Origin: Pseudomonas fluorescens
GTDB lineage: Bacteria > Pseudomonadota > Gammaproteobacteria > Pseudomonadales > Pseudomonadaceae
Direction of reading: 5' to 3'
Length of the DNA: 64,000 nt
Assembly (NCBI GenBank): GCA_902825215.1
Contig: LR782234.1
Span: 4,836,001 to 4,900,000 of the forward strand
The notes below the pieces were generated by a model. It searched no databases, was not told where the DNA came from, and saw nothing but the letters and a program-made list of their open reading frames with translations. A program made the position numbers and the translations under genes. This document shows positions 1 through 9,110 of the stretch, piece after piece (within the stretch, counting starts at the first letter, position 1; each line of letters opens with the position of its first letter).

Positions 1-2561
1 AAGGCATGCTTGTCGTCCTGGGCGAGCCAGGCCTGATGTCCGTAATCGAGGTAATCACGCAAGGATTCGACACCGAGGTCCAGTTGTGCAACTACGGCAC
101 TGCGACGACGTATATCGGCTAACAACAACATCAGCGGGTCGGAGGATTCAGCGCGTCTGTCGCCAAGCTCTTCGAATGACGAGAGCGGGCGATCAAGTAC
201 CAGACGCAACAATCGCGGCACACTCGCATTGGCCCAGCGCAGGACTTGCAAAGCCTGCTCGTCGCTGACACGCGTATAAACTTCAAGACACTCCTTGGCC
301 ACCAGCACCTGCGCGTCACGGGCCTGCAAAAGCACGATCAGCATGCTTTCGACGATGTCGGCGCGTTGCTCTTTCTCGGTATGGCCGAGGCCATCTTTCA
401 CCGCGTCATCGAGTACAGTTCGGGCAAAGGTCAGGTAATCGGCTTCCGTGCCCGCAAAGGCGAGGAGCAGACCATCGGCATCGGAAAGTTTCGTCAGCAG
501 GTCCAGCCAGCTGGCACCCGCCAGTGGCGGAACACCGGCCATCAACAGGGCCGAGTTGCTGAAGCGGGCGGCGCCCAACAAATCGCGCACCTGTTCGAAA
601 AACTGCAATTCAGCCTCGCCGGCGGCGAGGGCTCGCGGTTCTGCGATTTGCTGAAGCATCCACAACACCGAAAAATCACGCTCGGCACACCACTGCACGC
701 ACGACTGCATGGCGTAGATGAGGTTCAGCACGTCGGGGCTGTCATTTTCAGCCGAATGGATTTGCGGGCTGCCTGCCAGACCGTCCAGCCATGCCTGGCC
801 ACCGAGCAATGTCAGCATCAGTGCGCCTTCGACCGCAGTGAGGCCCAACAGACGCGGCAACATCACCATGCGGTAAAAACTGGAGATGATCTGTGGGGTA
901 CGCAACAACTTGTTGTCTTCAATGCCATGGGCATTGGCAATCGCCACAGCCAGGTAATGGTAAGTCTGCAGATCAATGTTCAACGCGCTGCACATCTGAG
1001 TGACGGTCAGCTCAGACTCGCCTTGAGCGGGCAGTACCGGAAACGGCAGACCATCAAGGACCAGAGGATCACGATAGTTGTCTTGGCTGTTGAAAACCTG
1101 ATCGAACTGCGACAGCGCCTCGCCACGACCGTAAACTGACATCTGATCAATAAACGCGGCAAAATCCTGCGCTGTACATCCGTAACGCTCTCTCAGCGAC
1201 TGAAACAGACCCAGTGCATGAATAACCTTCTCTGTTATTTGCCACGCGTCAGCTTGTGCACCGCCTCCGCGCACTTCAGCTCGCATGGCTGCCGCCAATA
1301 ACGCATCCACTTGATCAGCAGGCAGGTCCAGCCACTGGTCCAGACGCACCTTTCGGTTCAAGCGGTCGTAGCGGTCAAGACCTTCCTCTGTAGACGGATT
1401 GGCAGAGATTTTATGGAGAAAAAAGGCGCCACTTCCGGACTCGAAAAAACTCATTCCCGGGTGAAAATGAGCGTTGACGTAGATGGAACCGGAACGTCCG
1501 CTTTCCGGTTCTGCTGGCAACTCTGATGCAAACTTGACGTTGGCTGATCGAACCGGCTTGAAATTGCCAAGCGACAGCAACGCCTCGACTCCCAGATTGT
1601 CGAGTTTCGTTCGTTCACCGAAATACTTAACTTGGTTGATGTTCTGGTAGACAGTCTCGGTACCAAAATTCTTGTCGTAAAACTCTACCCGGTCGTCAAT
1701 GGTTGGAGACGGCTCCGTGAGCAACTCACGTTGATACGGCCCCAAACGTGTCGCATGAGCCAATGCGCGTCCAGCATCGTCATCCCAGGCTTGGGCCTGC
1801 AGGAAGTAGGGAAAGGACTTATCCACCATATGGGCAAAATTGCCGACCGACAGACCATGGTGCCGGGCGACCGCATCAAGGGTGTTCCAGTGTTGATAGT
1901 AGGGAAGCCCGTTGGGATAGCGCGCTTCGATCATTCGTTGCTCGACGTCCACTGGCTTCCCGGGTTCCTCAGGCCTCGCTTGAATGAACGCTTCCAGGAC
2001 CCGGACAATAATGTCCACCGAAGACACCGGACGATGCACGGCATTGAAATCGACCAGCAGTTTTTTCAGATCGCTACGCCGATCATGCAGTAACAGTCTT
2101 TCGTCGGAGTCCGAAGCCGCTTCAATCCGTTGCTCAGCCCACCTCTGATTTTCGACCAGATAGGCGACCGGGGAGGTTTGAGACTCGATAGCCCCCGGCG
2201 GGCAATAAGCATCAAAGTCGGGATCGAACAACACTTCGAAGGTGGGCCCCGGAACCATCGACAATATGCCGTCTTCAGGGTCTGGTTCCCCTGGTTTCTG
2301 ACGCCGCGCCCCCTGCTCGATGAATTGGCGCCGTATATAAAAGGCCATACTGTTGGCACGTCGCAGAAACTGCCGGGCATCGTTCCCTTTCAGACCAAAC
2401 TCGCTTTCCAGGAAACGTGCGCCGCCTTCTACCAGCGGGAAGATCGACCCACCCTGCTCAAGGTAAATACCCAGTTTTCCCAGGGCAGTGTCTTTCAGAT
2501 ATTGTTGGCTACCAAACAACTGATCCAGCAGTTGCAGGGCGGGACGGCGCGAATCAACCAT
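1..2561 (-). CDS. Tc toxin subunit A (TcA), N-terminal part, cut by the window edge
   Basis: The reading frame is open from an ATG at 2561 to the left edge (853 codons, no stop). TcA subunits form the pentameric, bell-shaped injection pore of ABC toxin complexes. The translated start (MVDSRRPALQLL) leads into a VRP1/SpvA-like N-terminal region (ALGKLGIYLEQGGSIFPLVE), and further in I see TcA/TcaB-type phrases such as LNRKVRLDQWLDLPADQVD, MSVYGRGEALSQFDQVFN and RMVMLPRLLGLTAVEG, which belong to the alpha-helical shell. An AGGA ribosome site lies 9-12 bases upstream. There is no signal peptide, as is usual for TcA. It follows the Ig-repeat gene on the same strand after 123 bases that hold a palindrome shared with the other Tc transcription units. 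The neuraminidase-like, receptor-binding and channel parts lie outside the window, so completeness cannot be judged. Family call is firm; insect or other host specificity is unknown. Confidence 0.9.
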   Translation of the reverse strand, partial: MVDSRRPALQLLDQLFGSQQYLKDTALGKLGIYLEQGGSIFPLVEGGARFLESEFGLKGNDARQFLRRANSMAFYIRRQFIEQGARRQKPGEPDPEDGILSMVPGPTFEVLFDPDFDAYCPPGAIESQTSPVAYLVENQRWAEQRIEAASDSDERLLLHDRRSDLKKLLVDFNAVHRPVSSVDIIVRVLEAFIQARPEEPGKPVDVEQRMIEARYPNGLPYYQHWNTLDAVARHHGLSVGNFAHMVDKSFPYFLQAQAWDDDAGRALAHATRLGPYQRELLTEPSPTIDDRVEFYDKNFGTETVYQNINQVKYFGERTKLDNLGVEALLSLGNFKPVRSANVKFASELPAEPESGRSGSIYVNAHFHPGMSFFESGSGAFFLHKISANPSTEEGLDRYDRLNRKVRLDQWLDLPADQVDALLAAAMRAEVRGGGAQADAWQITEKVIHALGLFQSLRERYGCTAQDFAAFIDQMSVYGRGEALSQFDQVFNSQDNYRDPLVLDGLPFPVLPAQGESELTVTQMCSALNIDLQTYHYLAVAIANAHGIEDNKLLRTPQIISSFYRMVMLPRLLGLTAVEGALMLTLLGGQAWLDGLAGSPQIHSAENDSPDVLNLIYAMQSCVQWCAERDFSVLWMLQQIAEPRALAAGEAELQFFEQVRDLLGAARFSNSALLMAGVPPLAGASWLDLLTKLSDADGLLLAFAGTEADYLTFARTVLDDAVKDGLGHTEKEQRADIVESMLIVLLQARDAQVLVAKECLEVYTRVSDEQALQVLRWANASVPRLLRLVLDRPLSSFEELGDRRAESSDPLMLLLADIRRRSAVVAQLDLGVESLRDYLDYGHQAWLAQDDKHA

Positions 2562-2665
2562 GATCGGATTCCTGGAGGCGATAACGGGCCCGCCCCACCT
2601 GACGGCTTTTGTCAGGAGGGGCACTCGGTCAACTGGATTTAGCGCTCTGCGAGCGAGCGCGTCTA

Positions 2666-2681
2666 CTGTCAGATATGACAG
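2666..2681. promoter_or_regulatory. Putative operator of TcA: CTGTCA-GATA-TGACAG
   Basis: An inverted repeat with perfect six-base arms and a four-base spacer sits four bases beyond the stop of the Ig-repeat gene and about 105 bases upstream of the TcA start. The same arms and spacing occur before the Ig-repeat gene (6197-6212) and before TcB (inside 13993-14012). Read in the direction of transcription there is no T-run after it, so it is not a good terminator. A regulator-binding site is inferred from the repeated position only. Confidence 0.6.
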
Positions 2682-2684
2682 GTT

Positions 2685-5600
2685 TTATGACCGCCCGTCG
2701 GGATCCGCAACAAGGCCCTCTTGAGCGGGCGCAGGCGCAGGCTCAACTTCAAAGCGCTTGCTGTCGGCCCAATCCGACGTGGTCGCGCCGTCCGCACTGT
2801 TGGTCAGCGATTGCCTGAATCGGCACCAGCTCCCACCTTCAGGCAATGCCAACGATTCACCTCGCCACAGCCCGCTGGCCACTGGCAACTGCTTTACCCA
2901 GTGCACATCCGGGTTGTACCAGCTCACGACCTTGCCAACACCGCCACGTCCCTGGCCAGCGAATTCGACAGGCTGGCTCACCTGTTTTCCCGCTGCAGGC
3001 TGGTCGATGACAGGTACAAAGCCCGCCAGTTCGACGTCGCGCAAAGACTTGCTCGAGTAAAACTCCCCGGACGAAGCTACCGCTTCCAGTCGGTACTGCG
3101 TGCCGACGAGTGAATGGGCATCAAGCGCTACCGACCAGGTGCGACCTGGCTGAACATGCCCACTGACGGGCATCGAGGACCCGTCTCCCACCAAAGTCAC
3201 CGTGACGGTATCGCCCGGCTCGCCAAAGCCCGACACAACGACCTTTATGCCAACACACTCGTCGGCAACCGGTGTTTCGATGACAGGCGGTCGGGGAACA
3301 ACGTCAAAATCAAACGCCACACTATTTTCCGATTCCTGCGGTTTGCCATTTTCGTCCATGACCGTTTGCCGCGCCCAGAGGGTTTTGCGGCCTACTGACA
3401 ACGACACCAGGCCTTCCCAGTCACCGTTCGCGTCGACCGGAATATTTGAAAGCACGGGCGCAACAAGGTCGTTCAGAAAGATATCGACACGCCCTCCTTT
3501 CATTCCCTTGCCTTTGAACTTCGCCGCACGTTCCAACGTGCCACCGCGGGTTGGCTGGGTGATTTCGGGAGGCAGCGATACCACCTGAAACTTGACGTCT
3601 GCACTGTACTCCGACGGCCGATCACCCAACGTCTGCCATGCATCGAGGGTGTAATGTCGGTAATCCAGGCCCTGCAGAGCGATCGACCAGCCATCGTCGG
3701 CTGACAGCGGTGCTGTCTCACCCAGAAGGCGATCGAACTGTTTGTCACGCAGATACACAATGGCCCCCTTCATACCGTCCGCACCCGTCACTACCAAGTC
3801 GCTACCGACTTTCGCGTCTGCCACCGGGTGGCTGATCCGTGGTGGCCGCATGGGCAGCGAGACAGTGAAGGTTCTGGACACCGGGTCAGAAGTTTGCGGA
3901 TCGACGAATTGCGTCACAGTGACCTTGTGTTCTTTATCCGGCGCAAATGGCGTGGTGCGCTTGAACTGCCAGATGCCGGTGGGACAAGGGAGCTCATGCT
4001 CGGCCAATGGTTCGTCGTCATACACGAGGGTTACGACTGCGCCCGGCCAGCAGGTGCCGCTGAACGTCGGCGAAAGTCCGTCGGCTTCCGGCTCGTTCAG
4101 GCCCGGTGGGCTGGGCGCGATAGTGACCTTGAGAACCAACCAGTTGGGTGACTGTTGTGTGCCCATGAACTGCTTGATATGGACCTCTCGTTCCCATGAT
4201 GGTCCCCATACTTCAGTAGCCTGGGTCAACCATTCGCCCTGAACAACCGTTTGTGCAGGAGCCGCCAGTTGCGAGCTGTTGGGATGGCGAACCTCAACGG
4301 TTGCGCCATTGGAACCTTTACCACTAAAGGTGGGCTGATAATCGACGGTGTATTTCAGGTCACTGACATCAGGCAACTGTTTGACGACTGTGAATGGGTA
4401 GGGCGGCGACTGAATCCAGCCATTGGCGTTGTCATAGACTTTCTGAATCACCTCTACGTCATATTCGCCGAAGGGCCAGTCGGTCGCGCTGGTCTGCCAC
4501 TTGCTGTCCGGTTGTACGGTGACATTGGGCGGTGCACTGACAGCTGCGGGGACGGCGAACTGAATTTCCGTTCGAAGTTTTATGTCGTAGTGCCCATTAC
4601 CCGAGAACACCAGTGTGCCATCGTCGGTTTGCTCAACGGTGACTGTTGTCAATTCAGCGGGGCGAATCTTGAAGTTTCGAGCAACGCTGCGCGGTGAGGG
4701 GCTGCCATTGAGGGTTTGCATCGCTACGAGAGACAGCGGCCCTGGAGCAAGCGCTATCAAATCCACACTCCAGGCAGTGCCTGAAGCCACCGTGGAGCCC
4801 AGCGCGGGGCGATTCATAAGGTCCTCGAAAATTTCAACGGTGGCACCCGGCAGCGCCCCCGTCCCGGTAACAGGAAAATTGCTGTTTTGTGTACTGCCCG
4901 AGGGCGGCGTGCCGATCACAGGCGCCGGAATGCCGATTTCCAGCGGCAGGGCAGCACTGATAGAGATGGAAAATCCTACGAACTGTTTAACCACCAGTTC
5001 AATCCGGCGCAGTGGTAGTCCGGCGACTGCGATGCTCCAGTCACCATTCGCAGCCGTTACGGTCGTCGTACCATAAGTAATTGATGGATTGGATTTCTCA
5101 ACGACCACCAACTGCGCACCGGGCTCACCGTTGTGACCTTCCATCAGGAAAGACGCATTCTGGGTAGTCGATGGCGACGGTTTCGAAATCTTCGGCGGTA
5201 CATAGAATTCAAAGTTGTGACCGTGCCCCTCTTCGGAGAGAACGCCACGCAATGTCTGATAAGCAACAAGTGTATAACTGCCACTTGCCACAAATTCATG
5301 GTTACTCGAAGCAGCCCAAGTTCCATCGGCGGCGACTGCGACGCTTTTGAGTACTTGTGTAAGCGTATTTTTTATATAAACGTCAATGGTCGCGCCGACC
5401 ATACCCTTTCCACGAATTAACGGACGAGGCGTGATGTGGAGCCCGTCGTCTACCGAATCTATCGCAGGAGCAAGCAAGACGGAAAAATTGTGCTCAGCAG
5501 ACAACACTACGCCGTGGTAGCCATTTTGAGTATTTAAAACAACCGCTTTATAGTCGCCCTGGGTCAACTTATGCGTTTGAAACGAGAAGCCGCCACCTGC

Positions 5601-6119
5601 CGACACTTCGAACTTATTGCTAAGAAGGGCATGTGTTCCTGATCTAGCCAACTGCACGTAAGACCCGGCTTCCGCCACGCCTGTAATGGTCGGAACGTCC
5701 GTTTTATGAACCTTCCGGTCCGCCACAGTGATAATCGGGGTCCGCAGAAAGTAGAACCATTCAGAGTCAAACCACACCCCCCATTGAGCACCTGTTTGCC
5801 ACCGATAATGAATGGCATTTCTTCCCGCCTTGCGACTGCCGAGGCTACTTGGAAAATGAACAGGGTCCTTGACCGGACTGGTTTTTTTAATCTGATAATA
5901 ATTGTAATTATTTACGTCATAAAAATGTAGCTCATACCCATCTGCAGAACCGATGGCAGGCCCGATAAGATCACTATTAATGTCATGTACATGATCGGTT
6001 TTGGGTGCTGTAAAAGGTCTTTTTATCGGAGCTACGGCGTCAGGTTCCATGCTCTGGCTGGCTTCTCCAAAAAGCTCGTCTTCAGCCGGTTGTCTTGCGT
6101 CATCCGATTCGTTTTCCAT
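2685..6119 (-). CDS. Large Ig-like repeat protein next to TcA
   Basis: A 1144-residue protein if it starts at the ATG at 6119 (MENESDDARQPAEDEL), which has GAGG about ten bases upstream; the open frame runs farther up to 6326 but without a better start. The first 130 residues are acidic and then aromatic-rich and match nothing I recognise. From there to the end I count about eleven tandem units of 85-95 residues. They recur as PxIxxP at the start, GxGxxGAxVxV in the middle, DGxW, then a LxAxQ strand and FxV at the end, the pattern of bacterial Ig-like beta-sandwich repeats. No signal peptide, sortase motif or autotransporter domain is visible. Because it shares strand and operator motif with TcA just downstream, a role as receptor-binding or accessory protein of the toxin is plausible but inferred. 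It could also be an unrelated adhesin. Confidence 0.8.
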   Translation of the reverse strand: MENESDDARQPAEDELFGEASQSMEPDAVAPIKRPFTAPKTDHVHDINSDLIGPAIGSADGYELHFYDVNNYNYYQIKKTSPVKDPVHFPSSLGSRKAGRNAIHYRWQTGAQWGVWFDSEWFYFLRTPIITVADRKVHKTDVPTITGVAEAGSYVQLARSGTHALLSNKFEVSAGGGFSFQTHKLTQGDYKAVVLNTQNGYHGVVLSAEHNFSVLLAPAIDSVDDGLHITPRPLIRGKGMVGATIDVYIKNTLTQVLKSVAVAADGTWAASSNHEFVASGSYTLVAYQTLRGVLSEEGHGHNFEFYVPPKISKPSPSTTQNASFLMEGHNGEPGAQLVVVEKSNPSITYGTTTVTAANGDWSIAVAGLPLRRIELVVKQFVGFSISISAALPLEIGIPAPVIGTPPSGSTQNSNFPVTGTGALPGATVEIFEDLMNRPALGSTVASGTAWSVDLIALAPGPLSLVAMQTLNGSPSPRSVARNFKIRPAELTTVTVEQTDDGTLVFSGNGHYDIKLRTEIQFAVPAAVSAPPNVTVQPDSKWQTSATDWPFGEYDVEVIQKVYDNANGWIQSPPYPFTVVKQLPDVSDLKYTVDYQPTFSGKGSNGATVEVRHPNSSQLAAPAQTVVQGEWLTQATEVWGPSWEREVHIKQFMGTQQSPNWLVLKVTIAPSPPGLNEPEADGLSPTFSGTCWPGAVVTLVYDDEPLAEHELPCPTGIWQFKRTTPFAPDKEHKVTVTQFVDPQTSDPVSRTFTVSLPMRPPRISHPVADAKVGSDLVVTGADGMKGAIVYLRDKQFDRLLGETAPLSADDGWSIALQGLDYRHYTLDAWQTLGDRPSEYSADVKFQVVSLPPEITQPTRGGTLERAAKFKGKGMKGGRVDIFLNDLVAPVLSNIPVDANGDWEGLVSLSVGRKTLWARQTVMDENGKPQESENSVAFDFDVVPRPPVIETPVADECVGIKVVVSGFGEPGDTVTVTLVGDGSSMPVSGHVQPGRTWSVALDAHSLVGTQYRLEAVASSGEFYSSKSLRDVELAGFVPVIDQPAAGKQVSQPVEFAGQGRGGVGKVVSWYNPDVHWVKQLPVASGLWRGESLALPEGGSWCRFRQSLTNSADGATTSDWADSKRFEVEPAPAPAQEGLVADPDGRS

Positions 6120-6196
6120 GATCCCACGCCTCGATGAAAGGGCATTCAGGGTTTGCCCCCTCCTGGCAGTGAATCGGCAATTCTGAAGTGGCGCAC

Positions 6197-6212
6197 CTGT
6201 CAACTCTGACAG
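6197..6212. promoter_or_regulatory. Putative operator of the Ig-repeat gene: CTGTCA-ACTC-TGACAG
   Basis: Second copy of the palindrome, 78 bases upstream of the chosen start at 6119. On the minus strand one arm reads TTGACA, a perfect -35 hexamer, but I see no matching -10 at 16-18 bases. The rest of the 6120-6400 gap holds GC-rich imperfect inverted repeats (around 6309-6390) and no gene. Confidence 0.6.
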
Positions 6213-6400
6213 TCCGGACAAACGGTCGCGTTGTAAACCGAAGTGCGACAACGCGACATCAGGCATTGCCCGTGTCATAGCCTGATCGTACACATCACGC
6301 GTTAATGATCGCGCTTTCGCGGGCAAGCCCGCCCCCCAGAACCGGCGTACGCCTTAGAGAGACGAGAGCCCGCTCGCGGGTCATACTTGAGGGATGTGAA

Positions 6401-6778
6401 TCAAACCGAAGCCGGCAACGGCTGAAAACTGAAATACTGCCGCAACGCGCGCACCAACAGGCCAAATTCCGCTGGCGGCTGCAAAAGCATGAACCCGGCG
6501 TCGTAATGCAGCGGCGTGGCGTCTTCATGGCACCACACGCAACAGGCGCTGAAGTCGATGATTTGCTGGCAGCCATCGCTGTCGGGAATTTTCAGGCGTA
6601 GTTGAAAGTCGACGCCGACCATCATCGGCAACTGACTGATGAGCATCAGCCCGTCGTCGGAGACGTTGCCGAGGAAGCCGATCGGTTTGTCGGTGACGGT
6701 GTTGAACACTCTGAGGAAGTACGGCAGCTGATGCCGTTCGATCCGGCGGTCGGTAAACATGCGCAGTTCGCCATGCAA
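6401..6778 (-). CDS. PilZ domain protein
   Basis: A 125-residue single-domain protein. It has the two c-di-GMP binding signatures of PilZ: the basic RRIER stretch near residue 11 and NVSDDG near residue 39 (D/NxSxxG type), followed by beta strands containing a Cys-Val-Trp-Cys stretch. It should act in the cytoplasm as a c-di-GMP receptor; its output partner cannot be read from sequence. The start at 6778 has GGAG six bases upstream; an internal ATG at 6760 has a weaker site. It is a single gene on the minus strand, not in an operon with the TPR lipoprotein 208 bases upstream of it. Confidence 0.85.
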   Translation of the reverse strand: MHGELRMFTDRRIERHQLPYFLRVFNTVTDKPIGFLGNVSDDGLMLISQLPMMVGVDFQLRLKIPDSDGCQQIIDFSACCVWCHEDATPLHYDAGFMLLQPPAEFGLLVRALRQYFSFQPLPASV

Positions 6779-6986
6779 GGCTCCGCCACGGAGCCACGCC
6801 TTTGCTTCGGAACGCGCCCGCAGGCAGGCACGCTCTCCCCGCTTCCGGTGTGCCGGTCGCTATCTCGCCGACACCTTACCGCTGACCAGTTGCAGGTGTT
6901 GCTCCGGAGCTGAGTGATGACTCTGTCCGGGTCATTGGACTATAGCTCAGCCTGTACACACGGCCAGATTTTGTATGAGCCTGTGA

Positions 6987-7373
6987 TCAGAAACGCGTCG
7001 GGCGAACCACGGCTGCGGCGCTGCGGGTCGGGTAGTGGCCCAGGCTCTGCAGGGTTTCCAGACGCGCGCGGGCGCGGTAGGCGTACTCGCTGTTCGGGTA
7101 CGAGGCGATGATGAACTGGTAAGTCTGCACCGCGTCGATGTAGAGCTTCTGCCGTTCCAGGCATTGGCCGCGCATCATTGACACTTCCGGCCACACGTAC
7201 GGGCGGGCGCGGCTGGCGCGTTCGACCTTGGACAGCTCAAGCATGACCTGCTCGCAATTGCCTCGCTCATAGGCGCTGTAGGCGTTGTTCAAATGATGGT
7301 TCATCGACCAACGGGTGCAGCCCGTAACGGCGAGGACGCTGAGGGCAAGGGCGGCAATGGGCAACAATCGCAT
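6987..7373 (-). CDS. TPR-containing lipoprotein
   Basis: A 128-residue protein with a signal peptide ending in a lipobox (LAVTGC, Cys19), so it should be lipid-anchored, probably in the outer membrane. The mature part is helical with two TPR-like units; the second (AVQTYQFIIASYPNSEYAYR) matches the tetratricopeptide pattern well. Such proteins hold partners at the envelope; the partner is unknown. AGGAG is placed seven bases before the ATG. It is divergent from pykA across 172 bases, in the arrangement seen in other pseudomonads. An assembly-lipoprotein role of the BamD type is unlikely because it has too few repeats. Confidence 0.8.
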   Translation of the reverse strand: MRLLPIAALALSVLAVTGCTRWSMNHHLNNAYSAYERGNCEQVMLELSKVERASRARPYVWPEVSMMRGQCLERQKLYIDAVQTYQFIIASYPNSEYAYRARARLETLQSLGHYPTRSAAAVVRPTRF

Positions 7374-7545
7374 GGGGGTTCTCCTGTCTTGTGCTCTGTA
7401 TCGACCCCTGGTCGGAAATCTTCAGGCGCGTTTGTCCCGAAGTTGCTGCGTTCAATAAAGAAAACGTTAAGTAGTGCAAACGAACAATGACTACACCCTT
7501 CGAGCATAGTAGCCTTCGCTAGCGCTTGAACTCAGGAGTCTTTGC

Positions 7546-8997
7546 ATGTCCGTCCGTCGTACCAAAATCGTCGCTACCCTTGGCCCGGCCAGTAACTCGC
7601 CGGAAGTTCTCGAACAGCTGATTCTGGCTGGTCTGGACGTTGCCCGTCTGAACTTCTCCCACGGCACCCCCGACGAGCACAAGGCTCGCGCGAAACTGGT
7701 GCGTGACCTCGCTGCCAAGCACGGCCGCTTCGTCGCCCTGCTCGGTGACCTGCAAGGCCCGAAAATCCGTATCGCCAAATTCGCCAACAAGAAGATCGAG
7801 CTGAAGATCGGTGACAAGTTCACCTTCTCCACCAGCCATCCGTTGACCGAAGGCAATCAGCAAGTGGTCGGCATCGACTACCCGGATCTGGTCAAGGACT
7901 GCGGCGTGGGCGACGAGCTGCTGCTCGACGACGGCCGCGTGGTGATGCGCGTTGATACCCAGACTGACGACGCATTGCATTGCACCGTGACCATTGGCGG
8001 CCCGCTGTCCGATCACAAAGGCATCAACCGTCGCGGTGGCGGCCTGACTGCCCCGGCCCTGACTGAAAAAGACAAGGCCGACATCAAGCTCGCTGCAGAA
8101 ATGGAAGTCGACTACCTCGCCGTGTCCTTCCCGCGTGACGCCGCCGACATGGAATACGCCCGTCAACTGCGCGACGAAGCCGGCGGCACTGCCTGGCTGG
8201 TAGCGAAGATCGAACGTGCAGAAGCCGTAGCGGACGACGAAACCCTCGACGGTCTGATCAAGGCTTCCGACGCGGTGATGGTTGCCCGTGGTGACCTCGG
8301 TGTGGAAATCGGCGACGCTGAGCTGGTAGGCATTCAGAAGAAGATCATTCTGCACGCACGCCGCCACAACAAGGCGGTGATCGTCGCGACCCAGATGATG
8401 GAGTCGATGATCCAGAACCCGATGCCGACCCGCGCCGAAGTCTCCGACGTGGCCAACGCCGTGCTCGACTACACCGACGCCGTGATGTTGTCCGCAGAAT
8501 CCGCCGCTGGCTTGTACCCGCTGGAAGCCGTGCAGGCCATGGCGCGCATCTGCGTCGGCGCCGAGAAGCACCCGACCGGCAAGACCTCCAGCCACCGCAT
8601 CGGCAAGGAATTCACTCGCTGCGACGAAAGCATTGCACTGGCGACCATGTACACCGCCAACCACTTCCCGGGCGTCAAAGCGATCATCGCCCTGACCGAA
8701 AGTGGCTTCACCCCGCTGATCATGTCGCGTATCCGCTCCTCGGTACCGATCTACGCCTTCACCCCGCACCGCGAAGCCCAGGCACGCGCAGCGATGTTCC
8801 GCGGCGTCTACACCATCCCGTTTGACCCGGCCTCGCTGGAACCGCACGAAGTCAGCCAGAAAGCCATCGACGAACTGACCAAGCGCGGCGTCGTGGAAAA
8901 AGGCGACTGGGTCATCCTGACCAAGGGCGACAGCTACCACACCACTGGCGGCACCAACGGCATGAAGATCCTGCATGTCGGTGATCCACAGGTCTGA
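7546..8997 (+). CDS. pykA: Pyruvate kinase (PykA type)
   Basis: Catalyses phosphoenolpyruvate + ADP to pyruvate + ATP, the last step of glycolysis / Entner-Doudoroff flux. The 483-residue length is that of the PykA isozyme. The start MSVRRTKIVATLGPAS is the usual beginning, NFSHGTPDEH carries the conserved nucleotide/substrate residues, VAKIERAEAV contains the catalytic Lys in the pyruvate kinase signature, and GDLGVEI supplies metal ligands. The C-terminal domain (from about residue 350) is the regulatory domain. AGGAG lies eight bases upstream of the ATG. A strong hairpin terminator follows at 9021, so it is a single-gene unit. Its neighbours (crotonase, ferredoxin reductase, sadC, fumarase) match the pykA neighbourhood of P. 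aeruginosa. Confidence 0.97.
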   Translation: MSVRRTKIVATLGPASNSPEVLEQLILAGLDVARLNFSHGTPDEHKARAKLVRDLAAKHGRFVALLGDLQGPKIRIAKFANKKIELKIGDKFTFSTSHPLTEGNQQVVGIDYPDLVKDCGVGDELLLDDGRVVMRVDTQTDDALHCTVTIGGPLSDHKGINRRGGGLTAPALTEKDKADIKLAAEMEVDYLAVSFPRDAADMEYARQLRDEAGGTAWLVAKIERAEAVADDETLDGLIKASDAVMVARGDLGVEIGDAELVGIQKKIILHARRHNKAVIVATQMMESMIQNPMPTRAEVSDVANAVLDYTDAVMLSAESAAGLYPLEAVQAMARICVGAEKHPTGKTSSHRIGKEFTRCDESIALATMYTANHFPGVKAIIALTESGFTPLIMSRIRSSVPIYAFTPHREAQARAAMFRGVYTIPFDPASLEPHEVSQKAIDELTKRGVVEKGDWVILTKGDSYHTTGGTNGMKILHVGDPQV

Positions 8998-9020
8998 GTG
9001 ACCGGCAGTTGAAAAGCGAA

Positions 9021-9051
9021 AGCCCCGCCATGTGAATGGCGGGGCTTTTTG
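9021..9051 (+). terminator. Rho-independent terminator of pykA
   Basis: Stem AGCCCCGCCA / TGGCGGGGCT with a short loop, followed by TTTTTG, 24 bases after the pykA stop. Confidence 0.9.
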
Positions 9052-9110
9052 TTTACAGCTCTGGAAGATGTGTCGATTGATCCGGCCTGCTCGCGAAGGT
9101 GTCGTAACAT

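Noticed and set aside
246..1139. 297-residue plus-strand frame at the left edge
   Set aside because: Lies opposite the TcA reading frame, which continues without a stop through the whole stretch and has clear TcA motifs.
7519..8976. 485-residue open frame on the minus strand opposite pykA
   Set aside because: Composition is that of an antisense shadow (rich in His, Gly, Val, Asp, Arg) of a high-GC gene; the plus strand is an unmistakable pyruvate kinase.
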